Of a stretch of DNA of 64,000 bases, positions 18,175 to 26,382 are shown one piece after another (positions within the stretch are counted from its first letter, which is position 1; each line of letters opens with the position of its first letter). The notes beneath the pieces are model-generated. The model was not told the origin of the DNA. It saw nothing but the letters and a program-made list of their open reading frames with translations, and did not search any database. The translations under genes were made by a program, and so were the position numbers. The stretch spans positions 287,672 through 351,671 of the forward strand of contig NZ_NSDM01000011.1 of NCBI RefSeq assembly GCF_030852425.1, written 5' to 3'. The stretch is from Saccharothrix longispora (GTDB taxonomy: Bacteria; Actinomycetota; Actinomycetes; Mycobacteriales; Pseudonocardiaceae).

Positions 18175-19602
18175 ATGTGGGAATACGCGCCCGCGCCCGA
18201 GTCGCGGGACATCGCGAACCTCAAGCCGACCTACCGGATGTTCGTCGACGGCCAGTTCGTCGAGGGCGGCGGCGAACCGCTCAAGACGATCAACCCGGGC
18301 ACCGAGGAGGTGCTCGCCGAGGTCTCCACGGCCACCACCGCGGACGTCGACAAGGCCGTGAAGGCCGCCCGCCGCGCCTACGACCGGGTGTGGGGGAGGA
18401 TGCCCGGCTCCGAGCGGGCCAAGTACCTCTTCCGCATCGCCCGGCTCGTCCAGGAGCGCGGTCGCGAGCTGGCCGTGCTGGAGTCGCTGGACAACGGCAA
18501 GCCGATCAAGGAGTCGCGGGACGTGGACGTGCCCACGGCCGCCGCGCACTTCTTCTACCACGCGGGCTGGGCGGACAAGCTCGGCTACGCGGGCCACGGG
18601 CCGGACCCGCGGCCGCTGGGCGTGGCCGGCCAGGTCATCCCGTGGAACTTCCCCCTGCTGATGGCGGCGTGGAAGATCGCGCCCGCCCTGGCCTGCGGCA
18701 ACACCGTGGTGCTCAAGCCCGCCGAGACGACGCCGCTGACCGCGCTGGTGCTCGCCGAGATCATCCAGCAGGCCGACCTGCCGCCCGGCGTGGTCAACAT
18801 CCTGCCCGGCGCGGGTGACGTCGGCGCGGCCGTCGTGAACCACCCGGACGTGGACAAGGTCGCGTTCACCGGTTCGACGGACGTCGGCAAGGCCATCCAG
18901 CGGCAGCTCGCGGGCACCAACCGCAAGCTCACCCTGGAGCTGGGCGGCAAGGCGGCGAACATCGTGTTCGACGACGCCCCGCTCGACCAGGCCGTCGAGG
19001 GCATCGTCAACGGCATCTTCTTCAACCAGGGCCACGTGTGCTGCGCGGGGTCGCGGCTGCTGGTGCAGGAGTCGGTGGCCGAGGAGCTGCTGGAGAAGCT
19101 GCGCGTGCGCGTGTCCACGCTGCGCGTCGGCGACCCGCTGGACAAGAACACCGACGTCGGCGCGATCAACTCGCGCGAGCAGCTGGTGAGGATCCAGGAG
19201 CTGGCGGCGTCCGGCGAGGAGGAGGGCGCCGAGCGCTGGACGTCGGCGTGCCCGCTGCCGGACAAGGGCTTCTACTTCGCGCCGACCGTGTTCTCCAACG
19301 TGTCGCAGGCGATGCGGATCGCGCGCGAGGAGATCTTCGGGCCGGTGCTGTCGGTGCTGACGTTCCGCACGCCGGACGAGGCGGTGGCCAAGGCGAACAA
19401 CACGCCGTACGGGCTGTCCGCGGGCATCTGGACCGAGAAGGGCTCCCGCATCCTGTGGGCGGCGCAGAAGATGCGCGCCGGCGTGGTGTGGGCCAACACG
19501 TTCAACCGCTTCGACCCGACCGCCCCGTTCGGCGGCTACCAGGAGTCGGGCTTCGGCCGCGAGGGCGGCCGCACCGGGCTGGAGGCGTACCTCGATGTCT
19601 GA
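18175..19602 (+). CDS. Aldehyde dehydrogenase (catalytic partner of deoC operon)
   Basis: A 475-residue NAD(P)-dependent aldehyde dehydrogenase. The cofactor site GQVIPWNFPLLMAAWKIAPAL, Rossmann loop FTGSTDVGKAI, general-base Glu in LELGGK and catalytic Cys in NQGHVCCAGSR are all present. The C-terminal oligomerisation part (NRFDPTAPFGGYQESGFGREGG) is intact. It very likely oxidises the acetaldehyde released by DeoC, whose gene is three bases upstream. The stop overlaps the next gene, a truncated ALDH homologue, by eight bases, so the two are probably made together and may form one complex. Confidence 0.93.
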   Translation: MWEYAPAPESRDIANLKPTYRMFVDGQFVEGGGEPLKTINPGTEEVLAEVSTATTADVDKAVKAARRAYDRVWGRMPGSERAKYLFRIARLVQERGRELAVLESLDNGKPIKESRDVDVPTAAAHFFYHAGWADKLGYAGHGPDPRPLGVAGQVIPWNFPLLMAAWKIAPALACGNTVVLKPAETTPLTALVLAEIIQQADLPPGVVNILPGAGDVGAAVVNHPDVDKVAFTGSTDVGKAIQRQLAGTNRKLTLELGGKAANIVFDDAPLDQAVEGIVNGIFFNQGHVCCAGSRLLVQESVAEELLEKLRVRVSTLRVGDPLDKNTDVGAINSREQLVRIQELAASGEEEGAERWTSACPLPDKGFYFAPTVFSNVSQAMRIAREEIFGPVLSVLTFRTPDEAVAKANNTPYGLSAGIWTEKGSRILWAAQKMRAGVVWANTFNRFDPTAPFGGYQESGFGREGGRTGLEAYLDV

Positions 19603-20458
19603 CCGCATCGCCGTGGCGAAGACGTACAAGCTCTACGTCGGGGGCGGGTTCCCCCGGTCGGAGTCGGGGCGCTCCTACCCGGTCGTGGACGCCAAGGGCG
19701 CGTTCCTGGCCAACGCCGCGCAGGGGTCGCGCAAGGACGCCCGGGACGCGGTGGTCGCGGCGCGCAAGGCGTTCGCGGGGTGGTCGGGTGCGACGGCGTA
19801 CAACCGCGGGCAGGTGCTGTACCGGGTGGCCGAGGTGCTGGAGGGCCGCCGCGAGCAGTTCGCGGCGGAGGTCGCCGCGTCCGAGGGCGTGCCGCTGAAG
19901 AAGGCGCAGTCGCTGGTGGACGCGGCCGTCGACCGCTGGGTCTGGTACGCGGGGTGGACCGACAAGTTCGCCACGGTGCTGGGTGCGGCGAACCCGGTGG
20001 CGGGGCCGTACTTCTCGTTCTCGGTGCCGGAGCCGACGGGTGTGGTCGCCGTGCTGGCGCCGCAGGAGTCGTCGCTGCTGGGCCTGGTGAGCGTGATCGC
20101 GCCGGTCATCGCAACCGGCAACACGGCGGTGGTCGTGGCGTCGCAGGACCGGCCGCTGCCCGCGATCACGCTGTCCGAGGTGCTGGCGACGTCCGACGTG
20201 CCGGGCGGGGTGGTGAACGTGCTGACGGGGCGGACGGCGGAGATCGCGCCGTGGCTCGCGTCGCACGCCGACGTGAACGCGCTCGACCTGACCGGCGCGC
20301 CGGAGCAGGCCCGCGCCGACCTGGAGCGCTCGGCGGCGGGCACGGTGAAGCGCGTGCCGCGCACCCGGCCGGCCGAGGACTTCACCCGCGAGCCGGACCT
20401 GTCCCGCCTGCGGGCGTTCCTGGAGACGAAGACCGTCTGGCACCCCACCGGCACCTGA
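19595..20458 (+). CDS. Truncated ALDH-like protein lacking the catalytic domain
   Basis: A 287-residue protein homologous to the N-terminal, cofactor-binding half of aldehyde dehydrogenases (KLYVGGGFPRSESGRSYPVVD, ARKAFAGWSGATAYNRGQVLYRVAEVLEGR, VPEPTGVVAVLAPQESSLLGLVSVIAPVIATGNTAVV). The GxCC active-site segment is missing altogether. The protein ends after a short unique tail, with no sign of a frameshift continuing the domain. Its ATG lies inside the last codons of the catalytic ALDH. Two-domain ALDH16 enzymes have a second, inactive ALDH domain; this pair looks like the same design encoded as two genes. It is probably a structural subunit. Confidence 0.85.
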   Translation: MSDRIAVAKTYKLYVGGGFPRSESGRSYPVVDAKGAFLANAAQGSRKDARDAVVAARKAFAGWSGATAYNRGQVLYRVAEVLEGRREQFAAEVAASEGVPLKKAQSLVDAAVDRWVWYAGWTDKFATVLGAANPVAGPYFSFSVPEPTGVVAVLAPQESSLLGLVSVIAPVIATGNTAVVVASQDRPLPAITLSEVLATSDVPGGVVNVLTGRTAEIAPWLASHADVNALDLTGAPEQARADLERSAAGTVKRVPRTRPAEDFTREPDLSRLRAFLETKTVWHPTGT

Positions 20459-20465
20459 CCCCGGG

Positions 20466-20502
20466 CCGCCGCGGTCCGACGCCGGGCGTCGGACCGCGGC
20501 GG
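20466..20502. terminator. Bidirectional terminator hairpin
   Basis: Perfect 17-bp arms (20466-20482, 20486-20502) with a three-base loop between the convergent ALDH-like and ABC permease genes. It is among the longest perfect stems in the window. Confidence 0.85.
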
Positions 20503-20503
20503 G

Positions 20504-21049
20504 TCAGCGGCGGGTGGTCCGGGCGGTGCCGGCGAGGAGGCCGGCCAGGCCCAGGACCAGCGCGGTCGTGGTGGCCGAGGTGGTGCCGGCGGGTTGCACG
20601 GGCCAGCCGAGCAGCTCCTCGAACCACAGGTCGCCGGAGGGGACCACGAGGGTGGCGCCGGTCCACGTGACGGGCAGCGCCCACGCGGTGCGCGAGCCGA
20701 ACAGCAGCGCGCCGAGCGCGGCCAGGCCGCCCAGGCCGGCGACGTTGCGCCACACGACCGCGTGGTCGGGGACGTCCGGTCCGACGGTGAGCAGCAGGCC
20801 GCCGACGAACAGGCCGCCGAGCAGCAGGTGCGCGGCCCGGCGGGGCGGCCAGCCGAACGCCGCGCCGCGGTCGAGCGCCACGTCGTGCGCGCCGAGGCCG
20901 AGCGCGAGCGCCGCCACCCCGACGGCGGCGGCGAACGCGGACAGCCGCAGGTCCCCCTCGGGCAGCCCGAGCAGCGTCACCGCCACCACGACGACCGCGG
21001 CGGACGCCGGCACCTCCCGCGACCGGGCGTACAGCAGCGCCCAGCGCAT
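20504..21049 (-). CDS. Membrane protein, last gene of the sigma/ABC operon
   Basis: A 181-residue integral membrane protein starting MRWALLYARSREVPAS. About five or six hydrophobic helices are visible (AAVVVVAVTLLGL, LSAFAAAVGVAALALGLGA, AAHLLLGGLFVGGLLLTV, VAGLGGLAALGALLFG, TTALVLGLAGLLAG). Its ATG shares one base with the stop of the upstream permease (TGATG), so it is translationally coupled to an ABC transporter. It is probably a second small permease or accessory subunit of that exporter. No family is recognised with confidence. Confidence 0.75.
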   Translation of the reverse strand: MRWALLYARSREVPASAAVVVVAVTLLGLPEGDLRLSAFAAAVGVAALALGLGAHDVALDRGAAFGWPPRRAAHLLLGGLFVGGLLLTVGPDVPDHAVVWRNVAGLGGLAALGALLFGSRTAWALPVTWTGATLVVPSGDLWFEELLGWPVQPAGTTSATTTALVLGLAGLLAGTARTTRR

Positions 21050-22398
21050 CACGACGTCCCGGTGAGCACGGCGTAGGGGTCGCCGGAGCACGCGCTCTGC
21101 GCGTCGCGCGCCGCCTGCACCCGCGCGGCCTGCTCCGCCTCGGGCAGCGCCCGCAGCGCGTCCCAGGCGGACGCGGCCAGCGCGTCGGCCTCGTCCCCCG
21201 CCCCCGCCTGGTAGCCGGGCAGCTCCTCCAACCGCCCGGTCGGCCACGAGCCCATCACGGCCCGCGCCGCGGTCTCGCGCACCGCGTCCTCCTGCTCGTG
21301 CCGGACGCCGAGGCACGTGCGGGTGCCCGCCCCGGCGAGCAGGTGCCGCACCAGCCGGTCCGCCGGCAGGGGGTCCCGCCGGAAGTAGGTGAACTCGTCC
21401 AGGGCCACCCACACCGCGTCGGTCGACTCCGGCCCGCGCGGTTGCCGCTGGTGCACGGGCGCCGCGACCTCACGGACCGAGGTGGGCGGGGACGGCAGCC
21501 CCGCCAGCCGCCGCAGCGCCTCGCGAGCCGGTCCGGCGAGGGCGGCCCGCTCGTCCTCGTGTGCCCGGGTCAGGCACAGCCCGTCGGCGCACACCAGTTC
21601 GGCGGCGACCGGGTCCACCCGTCGGGCCTCCTGCTCCGAGGTGGGCAGCAGCGGCACCGCGACCGCGCCCGCCAGCAGCACCGGGAGCACCGCGGCCCAC
21701 CGCCTGCGCGGCAGCCCGACCACCAGGAACGCCGAGGCGGCCAGGGCGGCCCACCACAGCGCCTGCACGGCGCTCACCGTCCCGGTGACGGACGTGAACG
21801 CGCTTTCCGGCTGGGGCAGGAACGGCAGCAGCAACGCCCACCGGAACGCCTCCCCGGCGTCCGCTCCCTGGGCGAAGGCCATCAGCACCATGGCGCCCAC
21901 CGCCAGGACCGGCGGCAGCAGCGGTGACGCGACCAGCTGCGCCAGCGCCCAGCCGAGCCACGCGGCGGCGACCAGGGCGAGCGCCCCGACGAGCGCGGCG
22001 GGCACCCAGCGCCAGTGCAGGTGGTCGGTGGCCGACGCGACCTGCACGCCGCCCACCACCAGCACCACCGCGCAGCCGCCGACGAGGCCGACGGCGAGCG
22101 CGCCGAACGTGCCGGCCACGCGGTGCGCGCGGGGGCGCGGCGTGGACGAGAACAGCTCCCCGACGCCCGACCGCCGCTCCCGCAGGCCCTGGAGCGCGCC
22201 CACGCCGAGCGCGAGCGGCCAGGCGAAGACGAGCATGAACCGCGCCCACTCGGCCATCGTCGACCACTGGCGCGTCCACGCCGTGCTGTTCTTGATCGAC
22301 GGGGCCCAGTCCAGCAGCCCCACCACAAGCAGCGCCACCGCGGCGCCGAGCAGCAGGGCCGAGCCGCGCCGCAGCTCGATCCCGAGGACCCGCCTCAC
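21049..22398 (-). CDS. ABC-2-type membrane permease
   Basis: A 449-residue protein starting at GTG 22398 (VRRVLGIELRRGSALLLGAAVALL), overlapping the ATPase stop as GTGA. About six membrane helices occupy residues 15-250 and one lies near 290. The C-terminal third is soluble and charged, with helical segments (EDERAALAGPAREALRRLAGL, ALRALPEAEQAARVQAARDAQ) and cysteine-containing stretches. The topology and gene order suit an ABC-2 or bacitracin-exporter-like permease with a large extramembranous domain. The substrate is unknown. Upstream in-frame sequence is a shadow of the ATPase gene and was excluded. Confidence 0.78.
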   Translation of the reverse strand: MRRVLGIELRRGSALLLGAAVALLVVGLLDWAPSIKNSTAWTRQWSTMAEWARFMLVFAWPLALGVGALQGLRERRSGVGELFSSTPRPRAHRVAGTFGALAVGLVGGCAVVLVVGGVQVASATDHLHWRWVPAALVGALALVAAAWLGWALAQLVASPLLPPVLAVGAMVLMAFAQGADAGEAFRWALLLPFLPQPESAFTSVTGTVSAVQALWWAALAASAFLVVGLPRRRWAAVLPVLLAGAVAVPLLPTSEQEARRVDPVAAELVCADGLCLTRAHEDERAALAGPAREALRRLAGLPSPPTSVREVAAPVHQRQPRGPESTDAVWVALDEFTYFRRDPLPADRLVRHLLAGAGTRTCLGVRHEQEDAVRETAARAVMGSWPTGRLEELPGYQAGAGDEADALAASAWDALRALPEAEQAARVQAARDAQSACSGDPYAVLTGTS

Positions 22399-23183
22399 CA
22401 GGCACCCCCGAGCAGCGCCGAGTAGCCGCGCTCCAGCGGGCTGTCGCCGACGTCGTCCGGTCCGCCCGCGGCGGCCAGCTCGTCGGGCGTGCCCTGGAAC
22501 ACGGCCTTGCCCGCGGACACCAGCGCGACGTCCGCGCACGCCGCCGCGACGTCCTCCACGAGGTGCGTGGAGATCACCACGCACGCGTCGGCGCCGAGTT
22601 CCTGCACCAGCTCGCGGAACCGGACGCGCTGCGCCGGGTCGAGCCCGGCCGTCGGCTCGTCCAGCAGCAGCACCTCGGGGTCGTTGACGATCGCCTGCGC
22701 GATGCCCGCCCGCCGCACCATGCCGCCGGACAGCGTCTTGAGCCGGTCGTCGGCGCGGTCGGCGAGCCCGACCCGTTCCACGGCCCGCTGCACCGCGCCG
22801 GGCACGTCGCGCTTGGGCATCTCCTTGAGCCAGGCCACGTACTCGACGAACTCGCGCACCGTGAACCGCTTGTAGTAGCCGAAGTCCTGGGGCAGGTACC
22901 CCAGGGACCGCCGCACCGACCTCAGGTCGACGTGGCCGGTCACCGACGAGCCGAGCACCTCCAACTCCCCCGACGCGGGCCGCAGCACGGTCGCCAGCGC
23001 CCGGATCAGCGTCGTCTTGCCCGCGCCGTTCGGGCCGAGCAGGCCGTGCACGCCGCGGCCCAGCCGCAGGTCCAGCCCGTCGACCGCCATCCGCCGGCCC
23101 GCGCGCACGCGCAGGCCCTCCGCCCTGACCTGCCAGGCGTACCCCGTCGGCGCGACCTCCGCCGCACCCACCGCTCGCACCAT
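22395..23183 (-). CDS. ABC transporter ATP-binding protein
   Basis: A 262-residue single ATPase of the ABC-2/drug-exporter class. Walker A is GPNGAGKTT, the Q-loop GYLPQDFGYY, signature LSGGM, Walker B VLLLDEPTAGLD and switch His in ISTHLVED. I chose ATG 23183 because GGAGGAGG lies just before it; a GTG at 23198 overlapping the anti-sigma stop is also possible. It powers the permease encoded four bases downstream. Because the operon begins with an ECF sigma and its anti-sigma, the exporter is probably part of an envelope-stress or antibiotic-resistance response. Confidence 0.93.
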   Translation of the reverse strand: MVRAVGAAEVAPTGYAWQVRAEGLRVRAGRRMAVDGLDLRLGRGVHGLLGPNGAGKTTLIRALATVLRPASGELEVLGSSVTGHVDLRSVRRSLGYLPQDFGYYKRFTVREFVEYVAWLKEMPKRDVPGAVQRAVERVGLADRADDRLKTLSGGMVRRAGIAQAIVNDPEVLLLDEPTAGLDPAQRVRFRELVQELGADACVVISTHLVEDVAAACADVALVSAGKAVFQGTPDELAAAGGPDDVGDSPLERGYSALLGGAW

Positions 23184-23194
23184 TTCCTCCTCCG

Positions 23195-24001
23195 TCACGA
23201 TCGCGCGTACGCCGCGGACCTGAAGAACACGGCGGCGGCGCCCCCCGTCAGCGCCGCCGCCCACAGCGGCGCCGCACCGGGTGCGAGCACGCCGGGCACA
23301 CCGCCGAGCACCACCGCCGGGCCGACCACCAGCGCCGCCCACAGCGACGCGGTGGTGATCGCGGCCCGGCGCACGCCGAGGACGCTGCCGAGCGCGAGCG
23401 TCACCGAGGTGACCGCCAGGCACGGGAGCAGCCAGTAGGCCGGGGACGCGCCGGTCAGCCACCCGGCCGCCAGCAGGACCGGCAGCACGACCACGAGCAC
23501 GGCGAACGTCCGGCGCAGGAGCAGTCGCAGACCGGCGCGCGGCGTCGACACGACCAGCTCGTAGGCCGGGTCGAGGGAGCGCGACCAGGCCCCGGCGACG
23601 CCGAGCAGCGGCACGACCGGCGCGAGCAGCAGCACCGCCGACGCCGTCACGCCGCTGGGCGCGACGAGGTCCACGAGCAGCGCCAGGAGCACGACGAACG
23701 TGGTCATCGCGAACCACGGCACCAGCGCGGGCGGGGCCCAGCGGGCGAGCGGCCGCCGGTGCGGCGCGGGCGTGCCGGGCGGGTCGAGGTCCGCCCACAC
23801 GGCCTCGGTCAGCGCCGTGACCCGCGGCGGGGCCGCGTCGGCCAGCCGCAACCGGCACAGCCCGCAGGTCTCCAGGTGCGCCTCGACGGCCCACAGCAGG
23901 TCGGCGGGCATGTCGTCGCCCGCGGCGTAGCGGGCGATCAGGTCGGCGGACGCGTGCCCGTCGCCGTTCCGGGGGTCGTTCCCGGGCGCGTGCTCCCTCA
24001 T
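23195..24001 (-). CDS. Zinc-finger transmembrane anti-sigma factor
   Basis: A 268-residue protein. The N-terminal zinc-finger anti-sigma motif is HLETCGLC (H-x3-C-x2-C, about residues 42-49) after the helix DLIARYAAGDDMPADLLWAVEA. Six hydrophobic helices follow from residue 92 onward, more than the single helix of most anti-sigma factors, so the membrane part may itself sense a signal or interact with the ABC transporter. The ATG at 24001 overlaps the sigma stop (ATGA). It would hold the sigma factor inactive until the stimulus arrives. Confidence 0.88.
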   Translation of the reverse strand: MREHAPGNDPRNGDGHASADLIARYAAGDDMPADLLWAVEAHLETCGLCRLRLADAAPPRVTALTEAVWADLDPPGTPAPHRRPLARWAPPALVPWFAMTTFVVLLALLVDLVAPSGVTASAVLLLAPVVPLLGVAGAWSRSLDPAYELVVSTPRAGLRLLLRRTFAVLVVVLPVLLAAGWLTGASPAYWLLPCLAVTSVTLALGSVLGVRRAAITTASLWAALVVGPAVVLGGVPGVLAPGAAPLWAAALTGGAAAVFFRSAAYARS

Positions 24002-24537
24002 GACAGTGCCTCCCGCATCGCGGTGCGCGCCCGCCGAGCGCGGGTCTTGACGGTGCCCTCGGGCACCCCGAGCAGGACGGCGGTCTCGCGCACGGTCAGC
24101 CCGTCGAGCACCATCGCCTGGAGGACCTGCCTGAGTTCGGGGGCGAGGTCGCGCAGCGCGCCGCCCACCTCGTCGCCCAGCGCGCCGGCCAGGACCTCGT
24201 CCTCGGCGGCGGGGGCGGGGGCGGGGGTCGGGGAGGTGTCGGGCGCCCGGTCCTGCCGGGCGCGCCTGCGGAACGCGTCGACCAGGCGGCGGGCGGCGAT
24301 CGTCCACAGCCAGCCGACGGCCGTGCCGTCCACCGCCGAGCCCGCGAACGAGCCCGCCGCCTGCCACACCGCCAGGTATGTCTCCTGCATCACCTCGGCG
24401 ACGACCTGCTCGTCGGAGCACCGGCGGCGCAGGCGCACGGCGAGCCACGGCGACGTCCGCCGGTACAGCTCCTCGAAGGCCGCGCGGTCGCCCCCGGCGA
24501 CCGCCCGCACCAACCTCTCCTCGTCCACACCCGGCAA
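23998..24537 (-). CDS. ECF (extracytoplasmic function) sigma factor
   Basis: A 179-residue group IV sigma factor. Region 2 covers about residues 8-75 (ERLVRAVAGGDRAAFEELYRR, EVMQETYLAVW, VGWLWTIAARRLVDAFRRR). A Pro/Ala linker follows, then region 4 (LRDLAPELRQVLQAMVLDGLTVRETAVLLGVPEGTVKTRARRAR) with a clear helix-turn-helix. The start is uncertain between TTG 24537 and GTG 24528. It overlaps the anti-sigma gene by four bases, and both are followed by an ABC exporter, an arrangement in which the sigma usually activates its own operon. A CRP-type palindrome lies 37 bases upstream. Confidence 0.93.
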   Translation of the reverse strand: MPGVDEERLVRAVAGGDRAAFEELYRRTSPWLAVRLRRRCSDEQVVAEVMQETYLAVWQAAGSFAGSAVDGTAVGWLWTIAARRLVDAFRRRARQDRAPDTSPTPAPAPAAEDEVLAGALGDEVGGALRDLAPELRQVLQAMVLDGLTVRETAVLLGVPEGTVKTRARRARTAMREALS

Positions 24538-24573
24538 GACGACCGGCTGCCCGGACGAGGTTCTCGATTTTAC

Positions 24574-24587
24574 GTGATCTGCGTCAC
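24574..24587. promoter_or_regulatory. CRP/FNR-type binding site
   Basis: GTGATCTGCGTCAC is a perfect GTGA-N6-TCAC palindrome, flanked on the right by the consensus A. It lies in the 51-base gap before the sigma gene, just upstream of a -10-like TAAAAT (minus strand, 24572-24567), where an activator could bind. Confidence 0.6.
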
Positions 24588-24588
24588 A

Positions 24589-24933
24589 TCAATACCAGCT
24601 GTTCTCCTCCGCGGTGGCGCTGGTCTCGGCCTCGGCGGTCGCCCGGTGGGACACCGCGGCGACCGCCTCCGCCAACTCCTTGCGCACGTCACCGCCCTGC
24701 TCGGTCTCCACGACGATCACGATCTCGCTCTGCCCGGCGCCGTCCTCGACGACGGTCAGCTCGCCTCGGTAGCCGTTCTCGTCCCACGTCACGACCCGCC
24801 TGTCCTGGTCGACGCCCGGGGTCGTCCCGGACAGGCCGGGCAGGTGCTGGGACAGGCTGCCGGGGCGCGCGAGGAACCCGAAGAACTCCTGCGCGGCCAT
24901 CCCGACCGGCGCGCGGTACTCGTAGCTGGTCAT
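24589..24933 (-). CDS. SRPBCC/START-like small protein
   Basis: A 114-residue protein, MTSYEYRAPVGMAAQEFFGFLARPGSLSQHLPGLSG..., whose strand-helix-strand opening resembles polyketide-cyclase/SRPBCC proteins that bind hydrophobic ligands in a cavity. It continues with VVTWDENGYRGELTVVEDGAGQSEIVIVVET, a plausible antiparallel sheet, and a C-terminal helix. It is short for the family (about 140) and the assignment is moderate. It lies on the same strand upstream of the sigma operon, separated by the CRP-type site. The region upstream of it is pseudogene debris. Confidence 0.6.
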   Translation of the reverse strand: MTSYEYRAPVGMAAQEFFGFLARPGSLSQHLPGLSGTTPGVDQDRRVVTWDENGYRGELTVVEDGAGQSEIVIVVETEQGGDVRKELAEAVAAVSHRATAEAETSATAEENSWY

Positions 24934-24960
24934 GCCGCCGGGTACCCCGTCAGGCGGGCC

Positions 24961-25594
24961 TCAGACCTGGTCGAACACCACGCAGGGCGTCCGGGGTCCG
25001 GTCGTGCCCGCGCGGCAGGCGGCCGTGAACGCCACCGGGTCCGGCTGGGCGACCGCGACGCGCCACCCGGCCTCCGGCGCCGGCTGCCCGGAGAACGCCC
25101 GCCGCGCGCGATCGCTGCCCTCCCGGAACGGGCGCAGCGCGTCGACCTCGGCGAAGTGGACGAGAACCGGTCCGGGAACCGTGCGCGGGCGAGGTGTCGT
25201 CGGGGGTGCGGGTCAGCCGGCGGGAGTACCGGGCCGGCACGTCGTGCCCGAGCGACCCGCTGCCGGGCTCGGACTCCGGCAGGTCGCCACGCGCCACGGC
25301 TCCTCCGCGTGCGCCATGTCGCTCAGCTCCCGCCTGCCGAAGTGGCCGTACCGCTCGGCCACCGAGCGCACCGCGGTGCGCTCGCGCTCGGCCGGCGCGG
25401 CGGGCTCGGACCGGCCCTGGTGGCGGTGGTAGGACCCGGGCACCACCGGGCCGCGCCACCACGCCTCGATCCGGGCGTCGAACAGCGGCTCGTCGTGCCC
25501 GGCCAGGTGCCACGCCCGGGCGTGCGGAGGAGCTTCACCGGCGACTCGGACCGGCGTCGAGCACGGCCGCGGCCACGTCGTGGACGTTCGCCAT
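24961..25594 (-). pseudogene. Frameshifted SocA/Panacea-domain (DUF4065) gene remnant
   Basis: ATG 25594 opens MANVHDVAAAVLDAG, a Panacea-type start, but the frame stops after RR. The next frame contributes SPVKLL, and a third carries the domain core ARAWHLAGHDEPLFDARIEAWWRGPVVPGSYHRHQG, ERYGHFGRRELSDMAHAEEPW, ending at 25213. The usual LLYYAQ segment before AWHL is missing, so a short deletion accompanies the frame change. Further downstream, coding-like pieces continue in two other frames (ARGDLPESEPGSGSLGHDVPARY; VLVHFAEVDALRPF to FDQV, stop 24961). At least three shifts make sequencing error unlikely to explain everything. Panacea proteins are antitoxins in diverse toxin-antitoxin systems. 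Confidence 0.65.
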
Positions 25595-25663
25595 GCCACC
25601 GCCAGGCCGTGAGCCGGGAAGACCCGTTCCTCCGGATCACCCGGTCGCGGCAGGGCCGGCGGC

Positions 25664-26221
25664 CTAGTTCGTGCGCCAGCCCAGGCGGCCGTCGGTCGTG
25701 ACGAGCGGTTCGCAGTGGCCGAGCGCGCCGCGGTGCTCCAGGGCCGTGGCGATCCCGTCCAGCATCTCGTCGAGGCTCGTCCACTGCGGCTTGGGCATCT
25801 CCCCCGCCTCGCGGTCCCACTCGACCACGCAGCCGGACAGCACGCCGGGCCGCAGGTCCACGGCGAGGGCGTCACCGCAGCCGTCGAACGCGATCGGCAG
25901 CCACCGGGGGTGGAACCCGGTGGTCGGCGTGCCCGCCTCCGTGGCCGGGTCGCCGGGCCAGAACCGCTCCTTGAGCCGCCACGAGCGCAGCGAGTCCGAC
26001 GGGCCGAGCGGGGTGTAGAAGGGCGGCAGCACCTCGGCGAACGCCAGGTCGGCGGTGCCGCCGCAGACGGCCCACCACGCACGCAGGTCGTCGGGCGGGT
26101 CGAGTCCGGTGGCGGCCACCAGCGCCTCGACGGCGGCGGGGCCCTCGGGGGGCGCGAACACCGCTCGGGTCGAGGGCGCGTGATCGTCGAGCCACGCCAC
26201 GATCCGTTCCCAATGGCGCAC
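25664..26221 (-). CDS. SMI1/KNR4 family protein (possible orphan immunity protein)
   Basis: About 185 residues from GTG 26221 (a GTG at 26230 is an alternative). The family pattern is clear: WERIVAWLDDHAP, PPEGPAAVEALVAATGLDPPDDLRAWWAVCGG, FYTPLG...SLRSWRLKERFW, WLPIAFDGCGDALAVDL and VVEWDREAGEMPKPQWTSLDEMLDGIATAL. SMI1/KNR4 proteins frequently neutralise toxins of polymorphic and contact-dependent systems. It sits divergent from an ESX-style cluster with an NlpC/P60 effector and beside a broken antitoxin gene, which fits an accessory immunity gene. No directly paired toxin is visible. Confidence 0.85.
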   Translation of the reverse strand: MRHWERIVAWLDDHAPSTRAVFAPPEGPAAVEALVAATGLDPPDDLRAWWAVCGGTADLAFAEVLPPFYTPLGPSDSLRSWRLKERFWPGDPATEAGTPTTGFHPRWLPIAFDGCGDALAVDLRPGVLSGCVVEWDREAGEMPKPQWTSLDEMLDGIATALEHRGALGHCEPLVTTDGRLGWRTN

Positions 26222-26382
26222 AACACCCACCCCGACATGATCAGGTCGCGATACCCCGCCGCGGTACCGCCCATCGGGGACGATCCGCCGGAACGCGGCA
26301 CGTCGGCCCGCGCCATCGGGCAGGATCGGCTCGCACGGGCACCCCGGCGACCGGGGGCTCGGGAAGGCACCGCGAGGGGGAC

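Noticed and set aside
23210..24448. Long frames extending the ABC ATPase and anti-sigma genes upstream
   Set aside because: The extra residues are translations of neighbouring genes in another frame. The overlaps and ribosome sites define shorter genes.
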